Source: Runella sp. CRIBMP (GTDB lineage Bacteria; Bacteroidota; Bacteroidia; Cytophagales; Spirosomataceae). From it: a stretch of 64,000 bases of DNA. Positions 34,336-43,176 of this stretch are shown here, in pieces. Each line of letters starts with the position of its first letter. Within the stretch, counting starts at the first letter, position 1. The position numbers were made by a program, and so were the translations under genes. Location of the stretch: assembly GCF_009905605.1 (NCBI RefSeq), contig NZ_JAAAKZ010000013.1, positions 94,143 through 158,142 on the forward strand, written 5' to 3'. The notes below the pieces were generated by a model. The model was not told where the DNA came from. It did not search any database and saw nothing but the letters and a program-made list of their open reading frames with translations.

Positions 34336-36305
34336 GAACGTTTTTGGTTCAGCAGCCACTGGGCCAAATGAATTTCTCGCACGCAAAGGTGTATACTGTC
34401 TGATGATTTCTTAGCCATTTCTTTCAAGGCTCGTTTAAAATAGCCATCCAAAATAAGGGCCTGCGTTTCGGTAAATAACAATGGTAGCAGTTGTCGCGCC
34501 TGTCCAAATAGACCAGTGATTTCGCGCTGATGCTGGCTAATTTGCATTTTAACAGGCTGATTCATCAGGGCCTTGCTGGTTCGTAACCGGACCTCGTCGT
34601 GTAGTATTTCTTTCATCATGGCCCTGAGGGGTCCACGTCCATAGCCACGGTCAAATTTCAGGCGATCGGGGATGACCAAACACAATTCAATTAGCCGTTT
34701 GTCATAAAAAGGATGAGCCGCTTCGTAGCCATAGTGCGCGGCAATCTGTTCAAACTCTTCTGTACCTTCCAACATCCCTTCGTGGAGAATATCGGCCACT
34801 AAATGCGCCTGTTCGGGCAAAAACCCATAGTCTGTTTCGACAATAAACTTTTGTTTTTTCTTATATTTTCTAATCCAATTTAGCCCCCCATAAAGCAACA
34901 GCGCATTCACTCCAAAAGGCAACATTTTCAGCGCTTTGACACTTTCCCATCCTTCCTTTGTTAAGCGTTTCCATTCTTTATTTTTTGCTATTTTTACAAA
35001 ATATCTCTGGGTATAACTCCGCAAGATAAATGCATACCTTTTTGATAAGGGCCATTCAGGCCATTGTTCAAAACGATGGCTAAAATCCGCAATTTGAGCG
35101 TATTGTTTCATTAATTCTTTAAACTCTCCCCACCTTTGGCTTTGAAGCAACCGCATAGGATAAGTTTTTCCGTATCCCACCACACTATCGCCGTCATGTC
35201 CTGTCAAGAGGATACGGCTTCCTTGCTTTTTTATAGCCTCAGCCGCCGCCAAATGATAGGTGGGCAAAAGCGTAAAATGGTCGGGACGGTCAAGAAGAGT
35301 GACTAGCGTCTGTACAGAAGCCATCAAATCAGTCATTGGACTGATGTACTGATGCTGATAAATACCCCATTGAAGTATACGTTCGGCAAATCGTTTTTCC
35401 TCTGCTTGTTTGGCCTCTCCCATGTCGAAGTGGAGTGTGTGCAGTTCTTGTCCGAGCAGGTGATGGGCGGTGGCACAAACGGAAGAAGAATCTAGCCCAC
35501 CACTCAAATGCGCACTTACAGGATATGACGTTTGAAGCCGACACCGTATTGCTTCTAAAAACGTTGTTTTGAATGCTTCAATGAATTCTTCATCGGTACG
35601 GAGATAGGCAAAACGCTCCAATTTCAAATTCCAACAAAAACGGGATTTAAACGCGTGTGCCTCCACGGTCAGTAAGTGGGCAGGTGGCAACGAATGAATA
35701 TTTTTATAAAAAGTCTCCGCTCTGTAGGGTCTCAAAGACGAGGCCCATTCCAAATAACGGTGGATTTTATCAAAATTAAATTCGTTAGAAACTTCTGGAA
35801 GCGTTAACAAAGACTTGATTTCCGAAGCAAAAGCAACAAAACTACCAGGTTGATAACAGTAATACAACGGTCGTGCCGCACAATGGTCTCGTCCAGCAAT
35901 GAGTTTTTGGCGCGACTCATCCCATAAAACGAATGCAAAGTCGCCAATTAGATGAAAAAGCATTTCCTCTCCCCAATGCGCGTAAGCCGCCAAAAGGAGG
36001 GCAGTATTACCCAAACTCGCTGCTTCACTGCTGGGTAGAGAAGGCAATAATTGAGTTAGCAATGCTGCACGATTATCTATTCGAGCATCAGCTACGCACC
36101 AAACGCCGTTTTTATCAACAATAGGGGATGAATCAGTCGCTGTGTTTACAGAAACGTTCAGTTGTAAATGTACAAAGCCGATATTCTCGTTTTTTATTAC
36201 TCGAATTCTGTCACTTCCTCGGTGCTGTATGGCACAGGTCATTGCCTGAAGTTCTTCCTGTACCTTCCTCCCATCAAAATAGACAATTCCACAAATACCA
36301 GACAT
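34332..36305 (-). CDS. Asparagine-synthetase-like lasso cyclase candidate
   Basis: The 657-residue protein has the AsnB two-domain plan. Residues 1-200 resemble a class II glutaminase but begin MSGICGIVYFDG: the nucleophilic Cys2 is Ser, so glutamine hydrolysis is probably lost. About 235-640 form the ATP-pyrophosphatase synthetase domain with the PP-loop SAHLSGGLDSSSV. The later motif LTGHDGDSVVGYG replaces the TGxGGDE of true AsnB and resembles asparagine-synthase-related enzymes of RiPP clusters. In lasso biosynthesis the C protein adenylates an Asp/Glu side chain and closes the macrolactam on the core N-terminus. A precursor with a lasso leader lies upstream on the same strand. A conventional asparagine synthetase is less likely. 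Confidence 0.75.
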   Translation of the reverse strand: MSGICGIVYFDGRKVQEELQAMTCAIQHRGSDRIRVIKNENIGFVHLQLNVSVNTATDSSPIVDKNGVWCVADARIDNRAALLTQLLPSLPSSEAASLGNTALLLAAYAHWGEEMLFHLIGDFAFVLWDESRQKLIAGRDHCAARPLYYCYQPGSFVAFASEIKSLLTLPEVSNEFNFDKIHRYLEWASSLRPYRAETFYKNIHSLPPAHLLTVEAHAFKSRFCWNLKLERFAYLRTDEEFIEAFKTTFLEAIRCRLQTSYPVSAHLSGGLDSSSVCATAHHLLGQELHTLHFDMGEAKQAEEKRFAERILQWGIYQHQYISPMTDLMASVQTLVTLLDRPDHFTLLPTYHLAAAEAIKKQGSRILLTGHDGDSVVGYGKTYPMRLLQSQRWGEFKELMKQYAQIADFSHRFEQWPEWPLSKRYAFILRSYTQRYFVKIAKNKEWKRLTKEGWESVKALKMLPFGVNALLLYGGLNWIRKYKKKQKFIVETDYGFLPEQAHLVADILHEGMLEGTEEFEQIAAHYGYEAAHPFYDKRLIELCLVIPDRLKFDRGYGRGPLRAMMKEILHDEVRLRTSKALMNQPVKMQISQHQREITGLFGQARQLLPLLFTETQALILDGYFKRALKEMAKKSSDSIHLCVREIHLAQWLLNQKRS

Positions 36306-36338
36306 AACCGTTGATGCAATAACCTAATGAACAGATTG

Positions 36339-37499
36339 TCAGTTTATTTTCAAAACCCGTTGCTGAAAAGTCCGTCCATCTTTTGTTTTGACCTGAAGCG
36401 TATACATCCCGTTTTCAACACCTTCCACTGATACATTACTATCGGAAAACTCCCTTACTTTACGACCCGTTAAGTCTATCAAACAAGCCGACTCAATTGT
36501 TGACTCGGAAGGGAGTTCAATCGTCAAAATTTCCACAACGGGGTTAGGATAAGCCTTAAAAAGGCCAAATCCAGTCAATCGTGCAGATACAATGCGACTA
36601 TATTCAAATTGTCCGTCTAAATCAACTTGTTTTAGACGGTAATAATTAAGACCTATTTTTGGAGAAACGTCCACATAAGAATAAATCTGCTTTGCGGTGC
36701 TGTTGCCAGTGCCCATGATGCGCCCAATCGCTTCAAAGTTTTGGGCATTGCTACTACGTTCAATTTCAAAATGACTATTGTTTATCTCCTCTCCCGTTTG
36801 CCAAGTGAGTTCAATAACGGCAGATTGTGCCTCTGATTTGAAAGATATAAGGCGCACAGGAAGGCTAGAACTTGTGTAAGTACAGGCACTTACCGCCGGA
36901 CTCAGGATGTCCGCATTTATAGTCCAATTAGTGGCCGTGTTAATGGTTGACCCGATAGTGGCGATGTTCCCCATTACACTTCCGTCACTGCAATTAAAGC
37001 GCCCATTGTCCTGATTACCTACCGCAACTGCGTTGGAACCATTCGTTAATGCTGCTGGTAAAGCGCTTGAATTTGTACTAGCTGCGGTATCATCCCAACC
37101 CGTACTTCCGAAATTTATTCCAGCGATAAAGGTAGGAGATGCTAACGTACCTTTGAAGGCAAATAATTGGTCTCCTGCGGTAGATAATGCATACGTTCCT
37201 GAAGAAGTAACGGTTCCGATGGATGCGGTTGCTCCTCCCGTGATTGTCACCACCGTCCCCGCAGGTACGCCTCCTGCTGGTGCGGTCCATGTCAAAACCC
37301 CTTCGCTGGTCCGAAAAGCCGTACCGTTCCAGCCATTATCGGTAAAAAGAATTGTCGTTCCTCCGGGAATCGGCACCAACGACACCCACGAAAAAGAATC
37401 TGGATCATCTGATTGAAAAGAAACAAAGGCGATTTCACCCGCTGAGAAACCCTTCAACCAAATAAATACCAAGAATAGACTAAGATAGATTTTCTTCAT
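36339..37499 (-). CDS. Secreted protein with T9SS C-terminal sorting domain
   Basis: The 386-residue product has a signal peptide (MKKIYLSLFLVFIWLKGFSA), a Ser/Thr/Gly-rich N-terminal domain at about residues 20-210 (EIAFVSFQSDDPDSFSWVSL; GGTTILFTDNGWNG) that resembles lamin-tail-like or adhesin beta domains, and a second beta domain around 215-310 (LTWQTGEEINNSHFEIERS). The last 75 residues form a type A T9SS sorting domain (FKAYPNPVVEILTIELP ... GMYTLQVKTKDGRTFQQRVL). It should pass the outer membrane through the Por secretion system and be attached to or released from the surface. It lies 30 bp after the lasso-type precursor and 33 bp before the cyclase-like gene, so it is probably in their operon. 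Its part there is unknown. Confidence 0.8.
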   Translation of the reverse strand: MKKIYLSLFLVFIWLKGFSAGEIAFVSFQSDDPDSFSWVSLVPIPGGTTILFTDNGWNGTAFRTSEGVLTWTAPAGGVPAGTVVTITGGATASIGTVTSSGTYALSTAGDQLFAFKGTLASPTFIAGINFGSTGWDDTAASTNSSALPAALTNGSNAVAVGNQDNGRFNCSDGSVMGNIATIGSTINTATNWTINADILSPAVSACTYTSSSLPVRLISFKSEAQSAVIELTWQTGEEINNSHFEIERSSNAQNFEAIGRIMGTGNSTAKQIYSYVDVSPKIGLNYYRLKQVDLDGQFEYSRIVSARLTGFGLFKAYPNPVVEILTIELPSESTIESACLIDLTGRKVREFSDSNVSVEGVENGMYTLQVKTKDGRTFQQRVLKIN

Positions 37500-37529
37500 A
37501 AAATCGGGAATAAAAAGGTTAATAATACA

Positions 37530-37688
37530 CTAAGGAGTGAGTGAATTTGTACCTGTCAGCGCATCAAATTGACTCCCTATTTTAGCAGTCATTTTTTTTA
37601 CCTGACCTATCGTACGAAGCCTCGGAGACATATAGCTTCTTTTGGGTGATGAGGCGTGTTCTTTTTTAATGAGTAACGTTTGTTTCAT
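37530..37688 (-). CDS. Lasso-type RiPP precursor peptide candidate
   Basis: The frame begins MKQTLLIKKEHASS if the ATG at 37688 is used (52 residues); an in-frame ATG at 37739 would add 17 residues. The leader contains YMSPRLRTIGQVKKMT, which fits the lasso leader pattern Y-x2-P-x-L-x3-G-x5-T at every fixed position. In lasso peptides this motif binds the RRE protein and the Thr is the penultimate leader residue. Cleavage after Thr-Ala would release KIGSQFDALTGTNSLTP (17 residues), with Asp at core position 7 as the only possible ring acceptor, giving a seven-residue macrolactam. A Lys at position 1 would be unusual. The asparagine-synthetase-like gene downstream is the likely cyclase. No leader-peptidase or RRE gene is visible. 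Confidence 0.7.
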   Translation of the reverse strand: MKQTLLIKKEHASSPKRSYMSPRLRTIGQVKKMTAKIGSQFDALTGTNSLTP

Positions 37689-38039
37689 CCTTTTTAGGCT
37701 TTTATCATCAGACGAAAAATATTTTAGAAGGTCACGCACCTCCCCTAGCTAACTTACTGATTATAAATAGACGGCGGCAAAAAAATCTCCTTAAGTGTGC
37801 ATCAAAATATACCGACCAAAATAGAAAATCAACGAAACTTGATTTCTTAGGAAGAATTCCACCCCATCAAAAAAAGCCTAATAGGGATGTTATTTTTTCA
37901 ATAAACACACGCTAACAAAGTCAGGCGCTCATTTATTAAGACTTGCATTACCCTGCCAATCTGTCAGCTTTTGAGGTAGTGGCAAAGAAATTGCCGACAT
38001 TTGTAGAAAATATTGAACAGTAGCGTACACCTATTTATT
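37689..38039. other. Divergent promoter region between the lasso-type locus and grpE
   Basis: About 350 bp without coding frames separate two divergent start codons. Near grpE, GACATTTG (37996-38003) is one base from the -7 consensus and TTTG at 37970-37973 could be its -33 partner, although the 22-bp spacing is long. No exact TANNTTTG is found toward the precursor gene. No CIRCE-like or other heat-shock operator was recognised. Confidence 0.35.
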
Positions 38040-38588
38040 ATGACAACAGACAACGGAAATGACATAACTACGGACGAAACGACAGCACCCGTAGAGGGCA
38101 CGGAAACTCCCGTAGAAATAGCTCAGGAAACAGAAACCACGGAAACCGAAAAATTACAGGCTGAAATTACGGAGCTGAAAGACAAATACCTGCGCCTATA
38201 TGCTGATTTTGAAAACTTCCGTCGCCGCACCGCCAAAGAAAAATTGGAATTGATTTCAACCGCCAACGAAGAATTGATGAAGGCGGTATTGCCCATCGTC
38301 GACGACTTTGAACGTGCCATGTCTTCTTTTGAAACAACAACCGACATTGTGCCGTTAAAAGAAGGAGTTGGGTTAATTTATACAAAGTTCTCAAAGACAT
38401 TGGAAAACCGAGGCCTCAAACCAATGGTTTCTAAAGGTGAAACATTTGACGCTGATTTGCACGAATCCATCACGCAGTTCCCCGCCCCAAGCGACGACTT
38501 GAAAGGCAAAGTGATTGATGAAGTTGAGAAGGGGTATTTTTTAAATGAAAAAGTAATTAGATACGCTAAAGTGGTCGTAGGAAGTTAA
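38040..38588 (+). CDS. grpE: Nucleotide exchange factor GrpE
   Basis: The ATG at 38040 (MTTDNGNDITTDE) is chosen over an upstream in-frame TTG. The 182-residue protein has a disordered acidic N-terminus (about residues 1-45), the long paired helix (LQAEITELKDKYLRLYADFE, NFRRRTAKEKLEL) and the C-terminal beta domain (GETFDADLHESITQFP, KVIRYAKVVVG). GrpE releases ADP from DnaK and so resets the Hsp70 cycle. dnaJ follows 101 bp downstream on the same strand, which fits a heat-shock operon; dnaK is not in the window. Confidence 0.95.
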   Translation: MTTDNGNDITTDETTAPVEGTETPVEIAQETETTETEKLQAEITELKDKYLRLYADFENFRRRTAKEKLELISTANEELMKAVLPIVDDFERAMSSFETTTDIVPLKEGVGLIYTKFSKTLENRGLKPMVSKGETFDADLHESITQFPAPSDDLKGKVIDEVEKGYFLNEKVIRYAKVVVGS

Positions 38589-38689
38589 TTAGGTTATCCG
38601 TTATCTTTAACCGTTAATCGGAGTAAACTTATGTCAGATAACTAATGACAGCGGAACCGCCCGCGCGGTAACGATTAACACAAAAAAAA

Positions 38690-39844
38690 ATGGCACAAAA
38701 AAGAGATTATTACGAAATTCTTGGCGTTGGCAAAACGGCGGCAGATGATGAAATAAAGAAAGCCTACCGTAAGCTGGCGATTAAGTATCACCCCGACAAA
38801 AACCCCGACGACCCTTCTGCCGAAGAGAAGTTTAAGGAAGCAGCCGAGGCATACGGGGTCTTGAGTGACCCTGAAAAACGCAAGCGCTACGACCAGTTTG
38901 GCCACGCTGGCATGGGTGGAAATGGCGGTTTTGGCGGAGGTCAAGGCTTTGATATCAATGACATATTTTCACAATTCGGCGATATTTTCGGTGATGCATC
39001 ACCATTTGGCGATATTTTCGGCAATGGTGGCGGGGGCGGCGGACGCCGCGTACGGCGTGGCACCGACCTGCGTATCAAGTTAAAACTCGATTTGCGCGAA
39101 GTAGCCGAAGGAGCTGAAAAGAAAATTAAAGTAAAACGCTACGTTGGCTGTAACACTTGCGGCGGCAACGGCTCAAAAAACGGCGCTTCCCTCAAAACCT
39201 GTACCACTTGTAACGGCAACGGTCAGGTGCGAAAAGTGGTAAGCACGATGCTTGGGCAAATGGTTTCGACCAGCACCTGCCCTACCTGTAACGGTGAAGG
39301 TAAAATAGTAACCGACCGTTGCGAAATTTGCGCAGGCGAAGGTCGTGTATTGGAAGAGGACGTAATCAGCATCAAAATCCCTGGCGGTGTAGCCGACGGA
39401 ATGCAGCTTTCGATGAGTGGCAAAGGAAACGTACCACCCCGAGGCGGCGTGGCGGGCGATTTGCTCATCGTGGTAGAAGAGGAAGAAGACGAACAACTAA
39501 AGCGCGACGGCAACAACCTCGTCTATGACCTTCACCTCAACTTCGTAGATGCCGCCCTGGGCACTACGGCCGAGGTACCTACCCTCGACGGAAAAGCCCG
39601 CGTGCCAATTGAAGCGGGAGTACAGGGTGGAAAAATCCTACGCCTCAAAGGAAAAGGCATCAAAGAACTCAACGGCTACGGTCGCGGTGACCAATTGATT
39701 CACGTCAATATCTGGACGCCTAAGCAACTCAGCGCCGAAGAACGCAGTATTCTCGAAAAACTAAAATCTTCTCCCAACTTCCAACCCAAACCGGGAAAGA
39801 ATGAGAAAGGATTTTTCGAGAAAATGAAAGATTTCTTTCATTAG
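38690..39844 (+). CDS. dnaJ: Chaperone protein DnaJ
   Basis: The 384-residue type I DnaJ delivers unfolded proteins to DnaK and triggers ATP hydrolysis. Domains in order: J domain (residues 1-70, with HPD in IKYHPDKNP), Gly/Phe-rich linker (about 75-135), zinc domain with four CxxCxGxG motifs ([32 protein letters not shown]; about 150-225) and the C-terminal substrate and dimer domains. All catalytic and zinc residues are intact. It forms a pair with grpE and is followed by a terminator. Confidence 0.97.
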   Translation: MAQKRDYYEILGVGKTAADDEIKKAYRKLAIKYHPDKNPDDPSAEEKFKEAAEAYGVLSDPEKRKRYDQFGHAGMGGNGGFGGGQGFDINDIFSQFGDIFGDASPFGDIFGNGGGGGGRRVRRGTDLRIKLKLDLREVAEGAEKKIKVKRYVGCNTCGGNGSKNGASLKTCTTCNGNGQVRKVVSTMLGQMVSTSTCPTCNGEGKIVTDRCEICAGEGRVLEEDVISIKIPGGVADGMQLSMSGKGNVPPRGGVAGDLLIVVEEEEDEQLKRDGNNLVYDLHLNFVDAALGTTAEVPTLDGKARVPIEAGVQGGKILRLKGKGIKELNGYGRGDQLIHVNIWTPKQLSAEERSILEKLKSSPNFQPKPGKNEKGFFEKMKDFFH

Positions 39845-39865
39845 TCGTTGAATAAAAATTAACGA

Positions 39866-39896
39866 AACGGGTGGCCCAAAGCCATCCGTTTTTTTT
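39866..39896 (+). terminator. Terminator of grpE-dnaJ
   Basis: AACGGGTGGC (39866-39875) pairs with GCCATCCGTT (39881-39890), with one G-T wobble and a 5-nt loop, followed by a run of eight T residues. It lies about 20 bp after the dnaJ stop. Confidence 0.85.
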
Positions 39897-40075
39897 GTAG
39901 TTCCTCCTCCTTGAATTGGCCTCTCAAGCCAACATATTCTTCTTTGAGTTGCTGTATTCGGGGTCATTACATTTTTTTTACTCTGCAACATACACGCTGA
40001 CGGCCAAACTATTTTTTAAAATCTTGGGTTGAAAAGTAAATACCTAAGTACAATTCGAAATATTCCAAATCAGTC

Positions 40076-41425
40076 ATGCGGCGCGAAATTCTTGAAACGA
40101 TTAAGTTAAGTATTCCCATCATCATTGCCCAACTCGGCGTTATTCTCATGGGCGTTACCGACAACCTGATGGTGGGGCGGTTTCTGGGTGCGGTGCCGTT
40201 GGGCGCGGCAGGATTGGCTACTTCACTATCCTTTCTGGTCACGAGTATAGGGTTTGGTGGCTTAGGCGTCATTGCGGTGCTGATTTCTCAAGCCAAGGGC
40301 CAAAATGATACAGCCGAAATCGGGCGTTTGTTCCGGGCGGGGCTTTACGTGGCCATTTTGCTGAGTACTGTTTTAGGAATCGTAGGAGCGGCCATTGGAA
40401 TGAATATGGACGCATTAGGCCAAACCCCCGAAGTAGCCCGCTTGGCTGAGCCATTCATGTACTATTTAAGCGTTTCTACCTTGCCGTTATTGATATTTGT
40501 GGCGGCCCGGCAGTTAGCCGACGGGCTTTCCTATACACGGGTAGCCATGATTGTGACCGTTTCAGCATTGTGTTTCAATGCCTTGGTCAACTGGTTACTG
40601 ATTAACGGTATTTGGATTTTTCCAAAAATGGGCCTCAACGGAGCCGCTGCAGGAACTCTACTATCGCGCATCTACATGGCGGTGGCTATTCTGGTCTATA
40701 TCTATAAAACCAAGCATTTTTCACGGTATCTTGTGGCCGCCCGTCGCGTAAGTACCCAACTAGTGGTCAAAATTTTACGGTTATCGGTCTCCGTGGGGTT
40801 TCAGTTTTTCTTTGAGGTAGCCGCTTTTTCACTGGCAGTAGTCATGATTGGTTGGCTGGGTGAAAGTCAGTTGGCCGCCCACCAAATCGCCATCAATTTA
40901 GCTTCTACTACCTACATGATGGCCACGGGCATTGCCTCAGCGGGAGCTATCCGCGTGGGGCGCGCTTTTGGAGAACAACAGCCCAAAAACGTGCGCAGTG
41001 CAGGCACGGCCGCTTTTGTGCTGGTTGCAATATTTATGGGCGTATGGTGCATTACATTTCTGACGGCGAGTGATTTTCTGGTGTCGCTTTACCTGAAAAA
41101 TAATCCAGAAGTAACGCAAATTGCGGCAACACTCATGATATACGCGGGCTTTTTTCAACTCTCCGACGGCATTCAAGCAACGGGTCTGGGCACTTTGCGT
41201 GGCGTTTCAGATGTCAATGTCCCCACCATAATCACACTGATAGCCTATTGGGGTATTTCCCTTCCGTTGAGTTATGTGTTGGCTTTTACCTTCCAAATGG
41301 ATGTTGAAGGGATTTGGATTGCCCTCTCGGCGGGACTTACGTTTTCAGCGGTTTTTCTGACCATTCGATTCTACCGATTGGTGCGTTTAAAACAACCAGA
41401 ACCATCCAATTTGCCCATAGTTTAG
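40076..41425 (+). CDS. MATE family efflux transporter
   Basis: The 449-residue integral inner-membrane protein has about 12 transmembrane helices and the MATE pattern: SIPIIIAQLGVILMGVTDNL at the N-terminus, GVTDNLMVGRFLGAVPLGAA, and in the second half QLAAHQIAINLASTTYMMAT. MATE proteins exchange sodium or protons for cationic drugs, metabolites or toxins and export them. It is monocistronic as far as can be seen, with 231 bp before it and a serine hydrolase gene 110 bp after it. Substrate is not predictable. Confidence 0.92.
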   Translation: MRREILETIKLSIPIIIAQLGVILMGVTDNLMVGRFLGAVPLGAAGLATSLSFLVTSIGFGGLGVIAVLISQAKGQNDTAEIGRLFRAGLYVAILLSTVLGIVGAAIGMNMDALGQTPEVARLAEPFMYYLSVSTLPLLIFVAARQLADGLSYTRVAMIVTVSALCFNALVNWLLINGIWIFPKMGLNGAAAGTLLSRIYMAVAILVYIYKTKHFSRYLVAARRVSTQLVVKILRLSVSVGFQFFFEVAAFSLAVVMIGWLGESQLAAHQIAINLASTTYMMATGIASAGAIRVGRAFGEQQPKNVRSAGTAAFVLVAIFMGVWCITFLTASDFLVSLYLKNNPEVTQIAATLMIYAGFFQLSDGIQATGLGTLRGVSDVNVPTIITLIAYWGISLPLSYVLAFTFQMDVEGIWIALSAGLTFSAVFLTIRFYRLVRLKQPEPSNLPIV

Positions 41426-41535
41426 CCTTGGAAAATGTTTTTTTGTTGATTCGTCTACTTAATGCAAAAATACTGCGCCCTAACAGTATTACTTCCTTTA
41501 AGTTTTATCAATATTTGTAAAAACATCAACCCAGT

Positions 41536-43056
41536 ATGAAGCCCCGTTACTCCTTCGTCTTCCTTTTTTTACTTACGTTTGTCACTTTTGCCCAAAAGAA
41601 AAATACCCCTCCCCCACCTACCGACCCACTGACGGGCTTTGATGCCTTTGTTAACCAAATGCTTGTGGAATGGCGCGTCCCCGGGGCATCAGTGGCCATT
41701 GTGAAAGACGGTAAACTTCTATACGCCAAAGGATATGGATTCAAAGACATCAAGAAAAATTTACCCGTTACAGAAAAGACCCTTTTCCCTATTGCCTCCT
41801 GTACCAAATCCTTTACCTCGGCGGCGTTGGCGATTCTGGCCGATGAGGGAAAACTGGATTGGAATAAACCCATAAAAGAGTATCTTCCTGACTTTCAATT
41901 GCAAGACGAATTTGCCACGAGAACCGTTGCAGCCCGAGATTTGGTCTCTCATCGCACTGGCCTCCCCCGCCACGACCTCACGTGGCTCTATGCCAACCTG
42001 GGACGCCAAAGTTTATACCAAAACCTAAAATACTTGCCGCTTTCGAAGCCCCTGTATGCGCAGTATCAATACAACAATTTGATGTTTATGACCGCTGGTG
42101 TATTGATTGAACGCCTCTCTGGCAAAAGTTGGGAAAACTTTCTACGGGAAAAAATCCTGCAACCGCTCGGCATGAACCAAACGGCCCTTACCTATCCAGA
42201 ACTGTTTCAGAAAGAGGACTATGCACTTTCGTACCGCGACTCCAATGGCCAATGGACAGAACAGGGGTTTGGTAGCAACGTAGATGCCATCGGCCCGGCG
42301 GGATCCATCAAATCCAACGCAGTAGAAATGGCCAATTGGCTCATTATGCAACTCAATAAAGGGAAGTTTGGGGACAAACAAATCGTTTCGGCCGCTAATC
42401 TAAAAGAAAACCATACCCCGCAAATTATCGTGTCGCCCGCCGAGGCAACGTTTAGCGAGTTGGGTTATGCCTCTTACGGGATGGGGTGGAGCATCAATAC
42501 TTACCGTGGGCACCTCCGACTGGCCCACAATGGCTCGATTGAAGGGTACCGTTCTCAAATGGCTTTTTTCCCCAACGACAATATCGGTGTTGTGATTCTC
42601 ACAAATACAGGGGCCGTAGATTATTATTTTGTCAATGCCGTATGCAATTATTTCTCCGACAAATGGCTTAGTTTACCCGTCATCGACTGGACTCCTCGCC
42701 TCAAAACCGCCCAAGCCGAGACAAAAGCAAAGCAGGAAAAGGCAAAACTCGACAACGCCTCAAAACGCAAAAACAATACTGCCCCCTCCCACATACTCGA
42801 TTCATACGCTGGAACCTTTGAGCATCCTGCGTACGGCACCTTTGTGCTGGAGCCCAAAACCGATGGCACTTACGTAGGTGCTTTTCATGGACTCCCCTTC
42901 ACACTCACCCACTATCACTACGATATATTTGAAGGCACTGGCATCTTTGACCAAACAAAATTTGATTTTAAAATAGGACCGACGGGCGAAATCGAACGTG
43001 TGACTCTCCACTTGACCAATGCGGGAGAAATTGATTTTCAAAAAGTGATTAAATAA
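41536..43056 (+). CDS. Secreted class C beta-lactamase-fold serine hydrolase with C-terminal DUF3471-like domain
   Basis: The 506-residue product has a signal peptide (MKPRYSFVFLFLLTFVTFAQ), a beta-lactamase/transpeptidase-fold domain at about residues 30-375 with catalytic SxxK as SCTK in FPIASCTKSFTSAAL (about residue 93) and YxN as YNN in YQYNNLMFM. The HxG-type third element appears as HNGSIEGYRS. The last 110 residues match the DUF3471-type beta domain often attached to these enzymes. They act as D-amino acid peptidases or esterases more often than as true beta-lactamases. Substrate is unknown; it could trim peptidoglycan peptides in the periplasm. Confidence 0.85.
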   Translation: MKPRYSFVFLFLLTFVTFAQKKNTPPPPTDPLTGFDAFVNQMLVEWRVPGASVAIVKDGKLLYAKGYGFKDIKKNLPVTEKTLFPIASCTKSFTSAALAILADEGKLDWNKPIKEYLPDFQLQDEFATRTVAARDLVSHRTGLPRHDLTWLYANLGRQSLYQNLKYLPLSKPLYAQYQYNNLMFMTAGVLIERLSGKSWENFLREKILQPLGMNQTALTYPELFQKEDYALSYRDSNGQWTEQGFGSNVDAIGPAGSIKSNAVEMANWLIMQLNKGKFGDKQIVSAANLKENHTPQIIVSPAEATFSELGYASYGMGWSINTYRGHLRLAHNGSIEGYRSQMAFFPNDNIGVVILTNTGAVDYYFVNAVCNYFSDKWLSLPVIDWTPRLKTAQAETKAKQEKAKLDNASKRKNNTAPSHILDSYAGTFEHPAYGTFVLEPKTDGTYVGAFHGLPFTLTHYHYDIFEGTGIFDQTKFDFKIGPTGEIERVTLHLTNAGEIDFQKVIK

Positions 43057-43138
43057 AACTGATTTTCAAAATCTTTGAATTTAAAGCGTTGATATACTTA
43101 TATCACCGTTTATCCAAATTTAGTAGAGGGAGCAAATT

Positions 43139-43146
43139 TAGTTTTG
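43139..43146 (+). promoter_or_regulatory. -7 promoter box for the TolC-like gene
   Basis: TAGTTTTG is an exact TANNTTTG match 30 bp before the ATG at 43177. No TTTG at the expected -33 position is seen; TTTA at 43109-43112 is the nearest. Confidence 0.4.
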
Positions 43147-43176
43147 TAACCTTGACCTTGAAAATCCGAAACAGCG

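Noticed and set aside
34332..38012. Lasso B1 (RRE) or B2 (transglutaminase-type peptidase) genes near the precursor
   Set aside because: All frames around the precursor and cyclase were read; none shows a PqqD-like domain or a Cys-His-Asp peptidase pattern.
38013..38039. Upstream TTG extension of grpE
   Set aside because: It adds nine residues not typical of GrpE, and an ATG follows at 38040.
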